Below, one piece after another: positions 1 to 6,178 of a stretch of 7,401 nucleotides of DNA. Location of the stretch: positions 1-7,401 of the forward strand of contig JAGCNK010000142.1 of NCBI GenBank assembly GCA_017645985.1. Direction: 5' to 3'. A program made the position numbers and the translations under genes. This stretch comes from Bacteroidales bacterium (GTDB lineage: Bacteria > Bacteroidota > Bacteroidia > Bacteroidales > UBA3824). Position 1 is the first letter of the stretch. Each line of letters starts with the position of its first letter. The notes under the pieces are model-generated. The model ran no database searches. It was not told where the DNA came from and saw nothing but the letters and a program-made list of their open reading frames with translations.

Positions 1-2
1 AA

Positions 3-203
3 CTTCAACTTGAAACCGGCCTCAAAACCACCCGCACACAGTTAGACAAAGTTCAAAAATCGGTCAACAACCTAATCGACAGCCGTTCGCACATAATCAC
101 CACCACCGAAGAAAACGTAATTCACGATTCGGAATGCGAAACTGCCCGTGAGGGGACTTCTCCAATCTCAAAAAATTTTACAAATATTTGTTTCGCATAT
201 TAA
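3..203 (+). CDS. C-terminal fragment of an unidentified protein (cut by left window edge)
   Basis: The third + frame is open from the window edge for 66 codons and ends at TAA 201-203; the other two + frames close at 11-13 and 43-45. The visible part begins LQLETGLKTTRTQLDKVQKS, a polar, charged stretch with leucine/valine spacing that suggests an amphipathic helix or coiled coil. The last 20 or so residues (SPISKNFTNICFAY) look less gene-like, and the stop lies inside the promoter of the next gene. I do not recognise the family. A faint likeness to the helical C-terminus of RmuC-type proteins is too weak to name it. The - strand was not excluded for this short piece. Confidence 0.4.
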   Translation, partial: LQLETGLKTTRTQLDKVQKSVNNLIDSRSHIITTTEENVIHDSECETAREGTSPISKNFTNICFAY

Positions 204-219
204 TAATTGTATATATTTG
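187..219 (+). promoter_or_regulatory. Bacteroidota-type promoter for the DUF2795 gene
   Basis: TTTG at 187-190 is followed, after a 21-bp spacer, by TATATTTG at 212-219. This matches the Bacteroidota sigma-ABfr pattern (TTTG, 19-21 bp, TAnnTTTG). Transcription would start near 226, giving a leader of about 45 nt before the ATG at 271. It is the only promoter in the window where both elements and the spacing all fit. Confidence 0.6.
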
Positions 220-270
220 CAACTTTTTTTGAAAAACGGCAGTTATAACATAAAACTAAAATAAAACACT

Positions 271-492
271 ATGTATTGGACACTTGAATTAGCCACAAAA
301 TTGGAAGACGCTCCGTGGCCGGCAACCAAAGACGAACTTATCGACTATGCTCAGCGTTCGGGCGCACCGCTCGAACTTATAGAAAACTTGCAAGAAATCG
401 ACGACGACGGAGAAATATACGAAGGTATCGAAGACATCTGGCCCGACTACCCAAGCAAAGACGATTTCTTCTTCAACGAAGACGAATACTAA
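271..492 (+). CDS. DUF2795 domain-containing small acidic protein
   Basis: This 73-residue protein begins MYWTLELATKLEDAPWPATK and ends in FFFNEDEY. The pattern (tryptophan near the start, APWPATKDELIDYA, SGAPLELIENLQ, then IEDIWPDYPS) matches what I remember of the short DUF2795 proteins that are widespread in Bacteroidota. Their function is unknown. It is strongly acidic: 11 Asp and 11 Glu against three Lys and one Arg. It has three Trp and no signal peptide or membrane segment, so it should be cytoplasmic. The length looks complete for the family. ATG 271 is the only sensible start; there is no clear Shine-Dalgarno, only an A-rich leader, as is common in this phylum. It looks monocistronic, with its own promoter (187-219) and a terminator 12 bp after the stop. 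Confidence 0.85.
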   Translation: MYWTLELATKLEDAPWPATKDELIDYAQRSGAPLELIENLQEIDDDGEIYEGIEDIWPDYPSKDDFFFNEDEY

Positions 493-504
493 ACTCCATA
501 CCAC

Positions 505-546
505 AAAAAAAACGCCGCGCAAACATCATTTGCGCGGCGTTTTTTT
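505..546. terminator. Bidirectional intrinsic terminator between convergent genes
   Basis: A perfect 11-bp GC-rich stem (513-523 CGCCGCGCAAA pairing with 529-539) has a 5-nt loop, CATCA. It is flanked by eight A on the left (505-512) and seven T on the right (540-546). Each strand therefore reads a strong hairpin followed by a U tract. It should end the DUF2795 transcript (stop at 492) on the + strand and the LysM gene transcript (stop at 568) on the - strand. Confidence 0.9.
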
Positions 547-567
547 ATGTTCTTATCCCGCAGTCTT

Positions 568-2406
568 CTACTTAGCCTCTTCTACGCTGAAATCCTTGCC
601 GTATCTGAGAACGAAAGTAGACTGGTTTTCAAATCCGCCCATAGGCGAAACGCGTTTGAAGTCGAATTTGTAAACAAGACCCTTGTCGGAACCGTCTTCG
701 CAGAAGATGAAGTATTTGCCGTGCTGGCAAAGCTTTGTGATAAAGCATTTTGCAATATCGTATCCGCTGAATCCGTAGATGCCAGGCTCGGCGTTGAATC
801 TGTCGCGGAAGTTAGATACGAACATCTTGACCGACGGATTGCTGTAGTCGGTAAAATTGCTCGAACGGTAGCAGAAATTCATACTCTGGAGAAACTCCAC
901 GTCGATGTTGATATATTTTTCCCAGCTCTGCGAACCAAAAAGCACCACCTTATATTTATTAGTCTTAACAACGGTGGTAAGCTGGTTGACAACGTTGGTG
1001 ATAAACACCTCGTCGTTGCTGGGGATAAGGAGCACGTTGGTATTGGTGGCGCTCATAGCCTCCTGCACACGGGCAATTCCGCCGCTCTTGTAGTTTATCT
1101 CCTTGAAAATCATATCGGGAACATTCTTGTCGGAGAAATAACTGCGGGTAAGGTTGTCGCGGTATAGCTTGGTCATATCCACCTCGGCAGCCGAACCATT
1201 GTGAACCACAATAACTGTGGCGTTGCTGAGGTCGGCAAAATAGTCGGCGGTCTGCGCTATAGAGGTCGACAGTGAGGGCGAGAACTGGTACAAGTACGGG
1301 TTGTTGGGCAGAAGGTCGCTCTTTTGTGCAAACGGCGAAACCATCGGAATCTGGTTTTCGGTAGAGAAACGGGCTGCACGCACCACATTGTCGGTATGCA
1401 GAGGACCGATAATCAAGTCCATCTTTTTGAGTTCGGGGTCGCTGAGTATGCGGTCGGTGGTGGCAAAATTGTTTTCTGTGTCGTAAACATAGAGGCTCAC
1501 GCTCTTGCCGGCCTGCTGCATCTCCTTAACAGCGAGCAGCACACCCTCGTAAAACTCAAAAATGCGCTCGGCGTTGTTGGTGAGCTTAGCCTTGTCGGGC
1601 TCGGCCTTCACCCTCTCGCACTGAAGCGAGTTGTTGTTGAGAAAGAGCGGCAGCAGAAGAGCCACCTTGAAAGTAGTGCCGCGCTTGTAGCTGTATCCGT
1701 CGCAAGGCACGTAGTCGGGATTGCGCATTGCACGGTCCTTGACCACGTTTTGCTCTGCCACCACGTCGGTTTCGGCGGTGATGTCGGAATCTTCGGGCAC
1801 GATATTGCGCGGAAAACGGACGATTGTTCCCTGGGGAATGCCGTTTTTGAGGTTGGGATTATACTTGACAATATCCTCGATATTGATATTGTAACGTTCC
1901 GACAACGAATAAAGAGTTTCGTTCTGACGGGCGGTGTGATACACGAACTCGGCATCCTGACGGTCGGGCTTGCCAGGGTTTCCTTTGGGAATTTTCAGCA
2001 CCGTGCCGGTTTTGAGACCGTTCTTGGTGTCGGGATTGTATTGAAAAATGTCTTCCTGCGACACACCGTACTGCTTGCAGATTGAATAGAGCGTCTGCTT
2101 TTTCTCAACGGTATGATAAACAAACTGTTGCGTATAACCAGGAGTCTGATTCGAACCAATAACAGGAATTTTCAAGCTTGTGCCGGGAGCTATTTTGCCG
2201 CCGAGAGCCTTGTTTTCCATATTGATTTCCTGCACCGTTACGCCGTACGCTTTGGCTATGGCGTCCAAGGTTTCGCCCTCGCGGACGGTGTGTAGATAGT
2301 ATTTTGTACCAAAAATCTGTACAAAGATGTCTGATTTTTTTACTTGCTGTGCCTGCACTATTCCGCAGCACATCATCGACAAGAGTATTATTAATAATTT
2401 TTTCAC
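568..2406 (-). CDS. Exported protein with three LysM domains and a periplasmic-binding-protein-like domain
   Basis: 612 residues. Residues 1-19 form a Sec signal peptide (KK, then LLIILLSMMCC, with a likely cut after VQA). Three LysM domains follow at about 36-81, 96-140 and 154-199, each with a (Y/F)xxHTxxxxxTL opening, an (I/F)xxxN centre and a (L/R)(K/F)(I/P)P-type end. A linker leads to a type 1 periplasmic-binding-fold domain at about 245-600 (starting FKVALLLPLF; also FYEGVLLAVKEM, LIIGPLHTDN, IPMVSPFAQ, YGFSGYDIAKCF), like amino-acid receptor/LivJ-type proteins. LysM should bind peptidoglycan, placing it in the periplasm. There are no ABC permease or ATPase genes beside it, so a transport role is doubtful. 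A sensory or cell-wall regulatory role, loosely as LpoA/LppC uses this fold, is my inference. The start is GTG at 2406: later in-frame ATGs would remove the charged start of the signal peptide. Stop TAG 568-570. Confidence 0.88.
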   Translation of the reverse strand: MKKLLIILLSMMCCGIVQAQQVKKSDIFVQIFGTKYYLHTVREGETLDAIAKAYGVTVQEINMENKALGGKIAPGTSLKIPVIGSNQTPGYTQQFVYHTVEKKQTLYSICKQYGVSQEDIFQYNPDTKNGLKTGTVLKIPKGNPGKPDRQDAEFVYHTARQNETLYSLSERYNINIEDIVKYNPNLKNGIPQGTIVRFPRNIVPEDSDITAETDVVAEQNVVKDRAMRNPDYVPCDGYSYKRGTTFKVALLLPLFLNNNSLQCERVKAEPDKAKLTNNAERIFEFYEGVLLAVKEMQQAGKSVSLYVYDTENNFATTDRILSDPELKKMDLIIGPLHTDNVVRAARFSTENQIPMVSPFAQKSDLLPNNPYLYQFSPSLSTSIAQTADYFADLSNATVIVVHNGSAAEVDMTKLYRDNLTRSYFSDKNVPDMIFKEINYKSGGIARVQEAMSATNTNVLLIPSNDEVFITNVVNQLTTVVKTNKYKVVLFGSQSWEKYINIDVEFLQSMNFCYRSSNFTDYSNPSVKMFVSNFRDRFNAEPGIYGFSGYDIAKCFITKLCQHGKYFIFCEDGSDKGLVYKFDFKRVSPMGGFENQSTFVLRYGKDFSVEEAK

Positions 2407-2428
2407 TGTGATATTAAGTTTTATAATC

Positions 2429-2458
2429 CAAATTTACCAAAACCGACGCAATTTCAAA
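2429..2458 (-). promoter_or_regulatory. Promoter for the LysM/binding-protein gene
   Basis: Read on the - strand, TAAATTTG lies at 2436-2429 and matches TAnnTTTG. A TTTG lies upstream at 2458-2455, with an 18-bp spacer, one short of the usual 19-21. The leader to the GTG at 2406 would be about 15-17 nt. The position fits the gene start, but the spacing is slightly off. Confidence 0.5.
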
Positions 2459-2467
2459 AAAAACAAT

Positions 2468-2475
2468 TACTTTTG
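2468..2475 (+). promoter_or_regulatory. -7 box of the protease gene promoter
   Basis: TACTTTTG matches TAnnTTTG exactly and predicts a transcription start near 2482, about 24 nt before the ATG at 2506. No TTTG is present at the expected -33 position (about 2443-2449), so the promoter may be weak or activator-dependent. It is interleaved with the divergent promoter at 2429-2458. Confidence 0.45.
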
Positions 2476-2504
2476 CAATTGCAACTAGTTTTATTTTGCA
2501 AAAT
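2473..2504. promoter_or_regulatory. Twin 12-bp palindromes, possible operator, in the protease leader
   Basis: TTGCAATTGCAA (2473-2484) and ATTTTGCAAAAT (2493-2504) are each perfect 12-bp palindromes containing TTGCAA. Their centres are exactly 20 bp apart, about two helical turns. The first overlaps the end of the -7 box and the predicted transcription start; the second ends two bases before the ATG. This is where a dimeric repressor could bind, but AT-rich DNA makes chance palindromes fairly common. Confidence 0.35.
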
Positions 2505-2505
2505 T

Positions 2506-4452
2506 ATGAAAAAAAATCTATTAACACTTATTTTTTCTGCATTTATAACCATAAATCTTTCTGCGCAGATTACAACCGAAGGTCAGACACGCTCACGATT
2601 CTCGTATCTACCTGAAACAAAAGAATATATCGACATATCACGTCCGTCATCCACCAAGGCGGAACTTCCCGAAAACTGCGTGGGTCAGCTCATAAAATGC
2701 AACCTGAGCTTTTTCAACAACGCCGAAGATACCCCAGTAGACGGCGGAACTCTCTGGCGGATAGGCATCAGCGCAAAAGAAGCCGGTTCGGTAGGAGTCT
2801 GTTTTCAAGACATCACACTTGCCAAAGGCGTGGAGATGTGCCTATACGGCGGAGGCGATTTTTTAGGAACCATCACCGACACCATCATCAATGACCAACA
2901 CACCCTCCGCACCAGATATATCGACAACGACTCCGTAACCATTGAACTATTTGTGCCAAAGGACGTTGCACAGCAGGATTTTACCATCTCAAAAATATCG
3001 TACGGATTTGAACCTCTGACCAAAATGCTCAAAGGACGAGGCTCAAATCCACCAGTAAACCGCTGCGCCCATCCCAACATCAACGGTGAGTACGGACAAG
3101 CCTATCAGATTGAAAAACACGCAGTTGTGCAGTACCAGTTTGACGACGAAGACTTCTCGTACGTATGCACAGGCACGCTTGTGAACAACACCGCATACGA
3201 CGCCACACCTTATATAATAACAGCCGCGCATTGTGTCTGCAACCAAGAGCAGGCTGCCACTGTGATAGCCTATTTCAATTTTGAACTATCAGCTGACGGA
3301 GAATCCCCGACGCCGTTTCAAACACTTTTTGGAGCTGATATTGTGGCATTTCCCACACAAACCCACCACACAAGCGGGCGGACGGTTTTCGGCACAAGAA
3401 TAGATGAAGGCATCTACAACGATTACGACATCAGTATGCTGAAACTCAAAGCCATACCGCCAAAATCGTATACACCGTATTACCTCGGCATTTCGCTCGA
3501 CACCAAACGTAATATCAATGCCGTGGCCACGATTCACCACCCCGACGGCAACGAAAAGGCTATAGCAATCAGCAATATGCCGCCGTATCAAGACTCATAT
3601 CCCGTAAGCGACGAGATTTTTGTCGCAGACTCTCATTGGCACATCGACACCTGGCACCAAGGCTACACCGAAACAGGATCGTCGGGAGCACCGCTGCTCA
3701 ACCAAAAACACAAGCTAATTGGCGTGCTTTCAGGCGGATATGCCGAATGTTCCGATCCTTACGACGACTATTTTCAGATGGTGTCAAAAATGTGGAACAC
3801 CAATCCAAATCCCAACCACCAGCTGTCGTACTGGCTTGCCAACAATCAAGAAATCACCGAGATAGAAGGTTACGACCCGTACGGATTATTTTCCGACATA
3901 GATGTGCCGTGGCTCGAAGGCGAATGGAACGACGACTCTACCGCGATAACCCTGCAATGGTACTACGGAGGCGAGCCCGACCTCTACCGTCTATATCTCA
4001 ACAATGAAAAAATCCAAGAAATAAACTTTGGAGAATCAGATAGTTACACATTCTCTAATATTGAACCACATTCCACCTACACCTTTTATATAGAGAGCAT
4101 TTTCAACGACCTTGGAGTAACATCACGAAGCAACAACGTGATTCTCACCAACTTTGCGACTCCCCTACCCGACCCCGACCCTGTGCCAGTTAGCGATGTG
4201 GAGACCAAAAACTCAACTATTATCTTTCCAAATCCTGCAAAAAACAGCATCAACATACTATCTGACAAAGATTTAGGACGATGCACAATATCGCTTTATT
4301 CCCTTTCGGGCAAAAAGACAAAATCTTTTAAGGCGAATATCACTTCAGGGAACCCTTTTTCGGTAGATTTAACAAACATTAAATCAGGTATTTATCTTAT
4401 ACAAATCTACTCATCAGAAACACATATCACACAAAAAATAGTAATTGAGTAA
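2506..4452 (+). CDS. Secreted lysyl-endopeptidase-like serine protease with type IX sorting domain
   Basis: 648 residues from ATG 2506. In order: signal peptide (1-20, MKKNLLTLIF..., cut after LSA); propeptide-like region to about 186; trypsin-fold protease at about 187-447; fibronectin-III-like module at about 464-548; a DPDP linker; and a type IX C-terminal sorting domain at about 571-648 (FPNPAKNSINI, YSLSGK, GIYLIQI, ending KIVIE). The triad is visible: His242 (ITAAHC), Asp308 (YDISMLKL) and Ser393 (TGSSGAP). CTGTLVNNTA before the His and IHHP at 343-346 strongly recall Achromobacter lysyl endopeptidase. Cys221/Cys243 and Cys187/Cys415 fit two of its three disulfides, and Asp421 falls where its lysine-selecting Asp225 lies. 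It should cross the outer membrane by type IX secretion, then be freed or surface-anchored. An upstream in-frame TTG at 2473 is not the start: it lies in the -7 box and would bury the signal peptide. The actual substrate is unknown. Confidence 0.88.
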   Translation: MKKNLLTLIFSAFITINLSAQITTEGQTRSRFSYLPETKEYIDISRPSSTKAELPENCVGQLIKCNLSFFNNAEDTPVDGGTLWRIGISAKEAGSVGVCFQDITLAKGVEMCLYGGGDFLGTITDTIINDQHTLRTRYIDNDSVTIELFVPKDVAQQDFTISKISYGFEPLTKMLKGRGSNPPVNRCAHPNINGEYGQAYQIEKHAVVQYQFDDEDFSYVCTGTLVNNTAYDATPYIITAAHCVCNQEQAATVIAYFNFELSADGESPTPFQTLFGADIVAFPTQTHHTSGRTVFGTRIDEGIYNDYDISMLKLKAIPPKSYTPYYLGISLDTKRNINAVATIHHPDGNEKAIAISNMPPYQDSYPVSDEIFVADSHWHIDTWHQGYTETGSSGAPLLNQKHKLIGVLSGGYAECSDPYDDYFQMVSKMWNTNPNPNHQLSYWLANNQEITEIEGYDPYGLFSDIDVPWLEGEWNDDSTAITLQWYYGGEPDLYRLYLNNEKIQEINFGESDSYTFSNIEPHSTYTFYIESIFNDLGVTSRSNNVILTNFATPLPDPDPVPVSDVETKNSTIIFPNPAKNSINILSDKDLGRCTISLYSLSGKKTKSFKANITSGNPFSVDLTNIKSGIYLIQIYSSETHITQKIVIE

Positions 4453-4470
4453 AAAAAATCTCATTTTTTT
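4452..4470 (+). terminator. Possible weak A/T hairpin after the protease gene
   Basis: AAAAAAAT (4452-4459) and ATTTTTTT (4463-4470) form a perfect 8-bp inverted repeat with a CTC loop, ending in a T run directly after the stop codon. The stem has no GC pair, so it would be a poor intrinsic terminator on its own. No better one is visible before hisS. Confidence 0.25.
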
Positions 4471-4493
4471 AGCATATTATTCCAACTTTTTTA

Positions 4494-4501
4494 TACATTT
4501 G
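4494..4501 (+). promoter_or_regulatory. -7 box of the hisS promoter
   Basis: TACATTTG matches TAnnTTTG and predicts a start near 4508, with a leader of about 40 nt. No TTTG lies 19-21 bp upstream; a T run ending at 4470 is the nearest candidate, with a 23-bp gap. A weak GAAAGA at 4539-4544 is the only Shine-Dalgarno-like sequence before the ATG. Confidence 0.45.
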
Positions 4502-4548
4502 GAAAAAATTAGGCGTAAAGCATATTTAACACAAACAGAAAGACAAAA

Positions 4549-6105
4549 ATGAGAGGAATAGTTCCCCAAAAAGTTAAAGGATTCAGAGATATCACACCGG
4601 GGCAGAACTTGCTCCGACAGTTCATAATCAACAAAGCAACAGAGGTTTACCGCCGTTTCGGATTCAGCCGTTACGACACCCCGATAATGGAATATGCCGA
4701 GTGTCTCGGCAAATATCTACCCGATGCCGACACCGTGGCTCAGGGCGTTTACTCGTTTAAAAATCCCGAGGAAGAACCAGTTTTCGACACCAACGGACGC
4801 GAAATGCGCGACGCCGAAAACCGTGTGATCATGGAAAACCACTTTGTGGCTCTCCGTTACGACCTTACCGCTCCGCTCGCTCGTGTTTACGCCGAAAGCC
4901 TTTGGCAGCAGCACCTCAGGGGCGAAATCCAAGGCAAGACAAACCTGTTCCGCCGTTACCAGTACGGACCAGTTTTCCGTTTTGAGGCCAAGCTCGACCC
5001 GGGACGTTTCCGCGAGTTCTGGCAGATGGACTTCGACACCGTAGGCGCTGAAGACGTGAGCGCCGACGCCGAAAACTGCATGATTCTTTCGCAGGCACTT
5101 GAAAACATCGGTCTCAAACGCGGCACTTACCTTATCAAAATCAACAACCGCAAGATTGTAAACGGTCTGCTCGCCTACACAGGCATCACCGACAAGGAGC
5201 AGGAGATGGCAGTGATGCGCGTTATCGACAAACTCGACAAAATTGGCATCGACGCCGTGGCAAAAGAGCTTGGCAAGGGTCGTGTCGACGAGGTTTCGGG
5301 CGCAGAAATCCCCGGTCTCAACATCGAAAAGAAATTTGTTGACATCATCATACAGTTTATCAAAGACTTTGAAACCCGTGGCACTCGTGCCGAGGTCTTA
5401 GCAAAACTGAAAGCTAAGCCCGCCTTTGAAAACGACACATATAAAGAAGGTGTGGAAGAGCTTGAAAAAATCGACACAATTCTCGCACAACTTGGTTACA
5501 ACGAGGATGTTGCAATTCTCGACCCGGGTATGGTCCGCGGATTGGGCTATTACACAGGACCCATTTACGAAGTGGAATCGTTGCAGACCTACAAAGACGA
5601 GAAAGGACGTGAACGCCGTGTGGGTTCAATCTGCGGAGGCGGTCGCTACGACGGCTTAGTGGAGAACCTCTTGGGCGTAAAAGTTCCCGCCACTGGTGCG
5701 TCGATAGGCGTTGACCGTTTGGCAGAACTTCTCACACTCACCAACCAGGCGCAGATCAACAACGACGGACCTGTAATAATAATCGCGTTCGACGACAGCC
5801 TTATGCCGCTCTACCAAAAAACAGCCATGCAGCTACGTGCAGCCGGCATCGACACCGAAATATACTACGGCGCAAAACGCGGACTCAAGCACCAGATGGC
5901 ATACGCCGACCGCAACAACAGTCCTTTGGCTGTAATCATAGGCAGCAACGAGGCTGAAAAAGGCGTCGCCACCATCAAAAACCTCCGCCTCGGCAAGCAG
6001 CTGGCAGAATCTATCGCCGACAAAAACGAGTGGAAAAACAAGGTGCAGCAAGAGGTGGCAATCGAAAAAATTGCAGAAGAAATAAAAAAAATATTAGAAA
6101 AATAA
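4549..6105 (+). CDS. hisS: Histidyl-tRNA synthetase, alphaproteobacterial-like type
   Basis: 518 residues. The enzyme charges tRNA-His with histidine using ATP, in the cytoplasm. Class II landmarks are all present: motif 1 region (GFSRYDTPIMEY, 38-49), RYDLTAPLAR (103-112), motif 2 (FRFEAKLDPGRFREFWQMDF, 143-162), KINNRK (197-202), the histidine-specific RGLGYYTG (330-337) and GGGRYDGL (363-370), and motif 3 (GASIGVDRL, 383-391). An anticodon-binding domain follows at about 407-500 (GPVIIIAFDD, QLRAAGIDTEIYYG, YADRNNSPLAVIIG). That domain, with the two His motifs, argues against the paralogue HisZ. The protein is longer than the 450 or so residues of common Bacteroides HisRS, and its wording (ECLGKYLPDAD, PGRFREF, TYKDEKG before the glycine loop, PATGASIGV) recalls the alphaproteobacterial type. 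Charged inserts lie at about 72-99 and 119-132. It has its own -7 box and sits 73 bp before purH. Confidence 0.95.
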   Translation: MRGIVPQKVKGFRDITPGQNLLRQFIINKATEVYRRFGFSRYDTPIMEYAECLGKYLPDADTVAQGVYSFKNPEEEPVFDTNGREMRDAENRVIMENHFVALRYDLTAPLARVYAESLWQQHLRGEIQGKTNLFRRYQYGPVFRFEAKLDPGRFREFWQMDFDTVGAEDVSADAENCMILSQALENIGLKRGTYLIKINNRKIVNGLLAYTGITDKEQEMAVMRVIDKLDKIGIDAVAKELGKGRVDEVSGAEIPGLNIEKKFVDIIIQFIKDFETRGTRAEVLAKLKAKPAFENDTYKEGVEELEKIDTILAQLGYNEDVAILDPGMVRGLGYYTGPIYEVESLQTYKDEKGRERRVGSICGGGRYDGLVENLLGVKVPATGASIGVDRLAELLTLTNQAQINNDGPVIIIAFDDSLMPLYQKTAMQLRAAGIDTEIYYGAKRGLKHQMAYADRNNSPLAVIIGSNEAEKGVATIKNLRLGKQLAESIADKNEWKNKVQQEVAIEKIAEEIKKILEK

Positions 6106-6130
6106 AATACAACTATATAGAAAAAAAGTT

Positions 6131-6138
6131 TATATTTG
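6131..6138 (+). promoter_or_regulatory. -7 box of the purH promoter
   Basis: TATATTTG matches TAnnTTTG, 41 bp before the purH ATG. No clear TTTG is seen at the -33 position. No terminator is visible between hisS and purH, so read-through from hisS could also supply purH mRNA. Confidence 0.45.
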
Positions 6139-6155
6139 CCGAATATAGCAAATAT
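6132..6155. repeat. 8-bp inverted repeat overlapping the purH -7 box
   Basis: ATATTTGC (6132-6139) and GCAAATAT (6148-6155) are perfect inverted copies separated by 8 nt (CGAATATA). The left arm covers the -7 box and the predicted transcription start lies near the centre or right arm, a typical operator position. It could also form a weak hairpin at the very start of the transcript. Confidence 0.3.
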
Positions 6156-6178
6156 CAAAATCTGAAAACACAGCAACA

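Noticed and set aside
547..1167. 206-residue + strand open frame, and a second of 253 residues at 1324-2085
   Set aside because: Both lie wholly antisense to the LysM/binding-protein gene, which has clear domains and a signal peptide. They show no recognisable domain and have no promoter box or leader of their own.
2349..2406. Lipoprotein signal on the LysM protein (two Cys at residues 13-14)
   Set aside because: The residues before the Cys (LSMM) do not fit a lipobox, whereas VQA followed by Gln at 17-20 fits ordinary signal peptidase cleavage.
2473..2505. Upstream TTG start adding 11 residues to the protease
   Set aside because: It falls inside the -7 box, before the predicted transcription start, and would place MQLQLVLFCKI in front of a standard signal peptide beginning MKKN.
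4549..6105. HisZ, the regulatory paralogue of HisRS
   Set aside because: The histidine-binding motifs RGLGYYTG and GGGRYDGL and a C-terminal anticodon-binding domain are all present, and no histidine-synthesis genes are nearby.
6113..6120. CTATATAG palindrome after hisS
   Set aside because: It is short, A/T-rich and has no T tract; not a credible terminator or operator.
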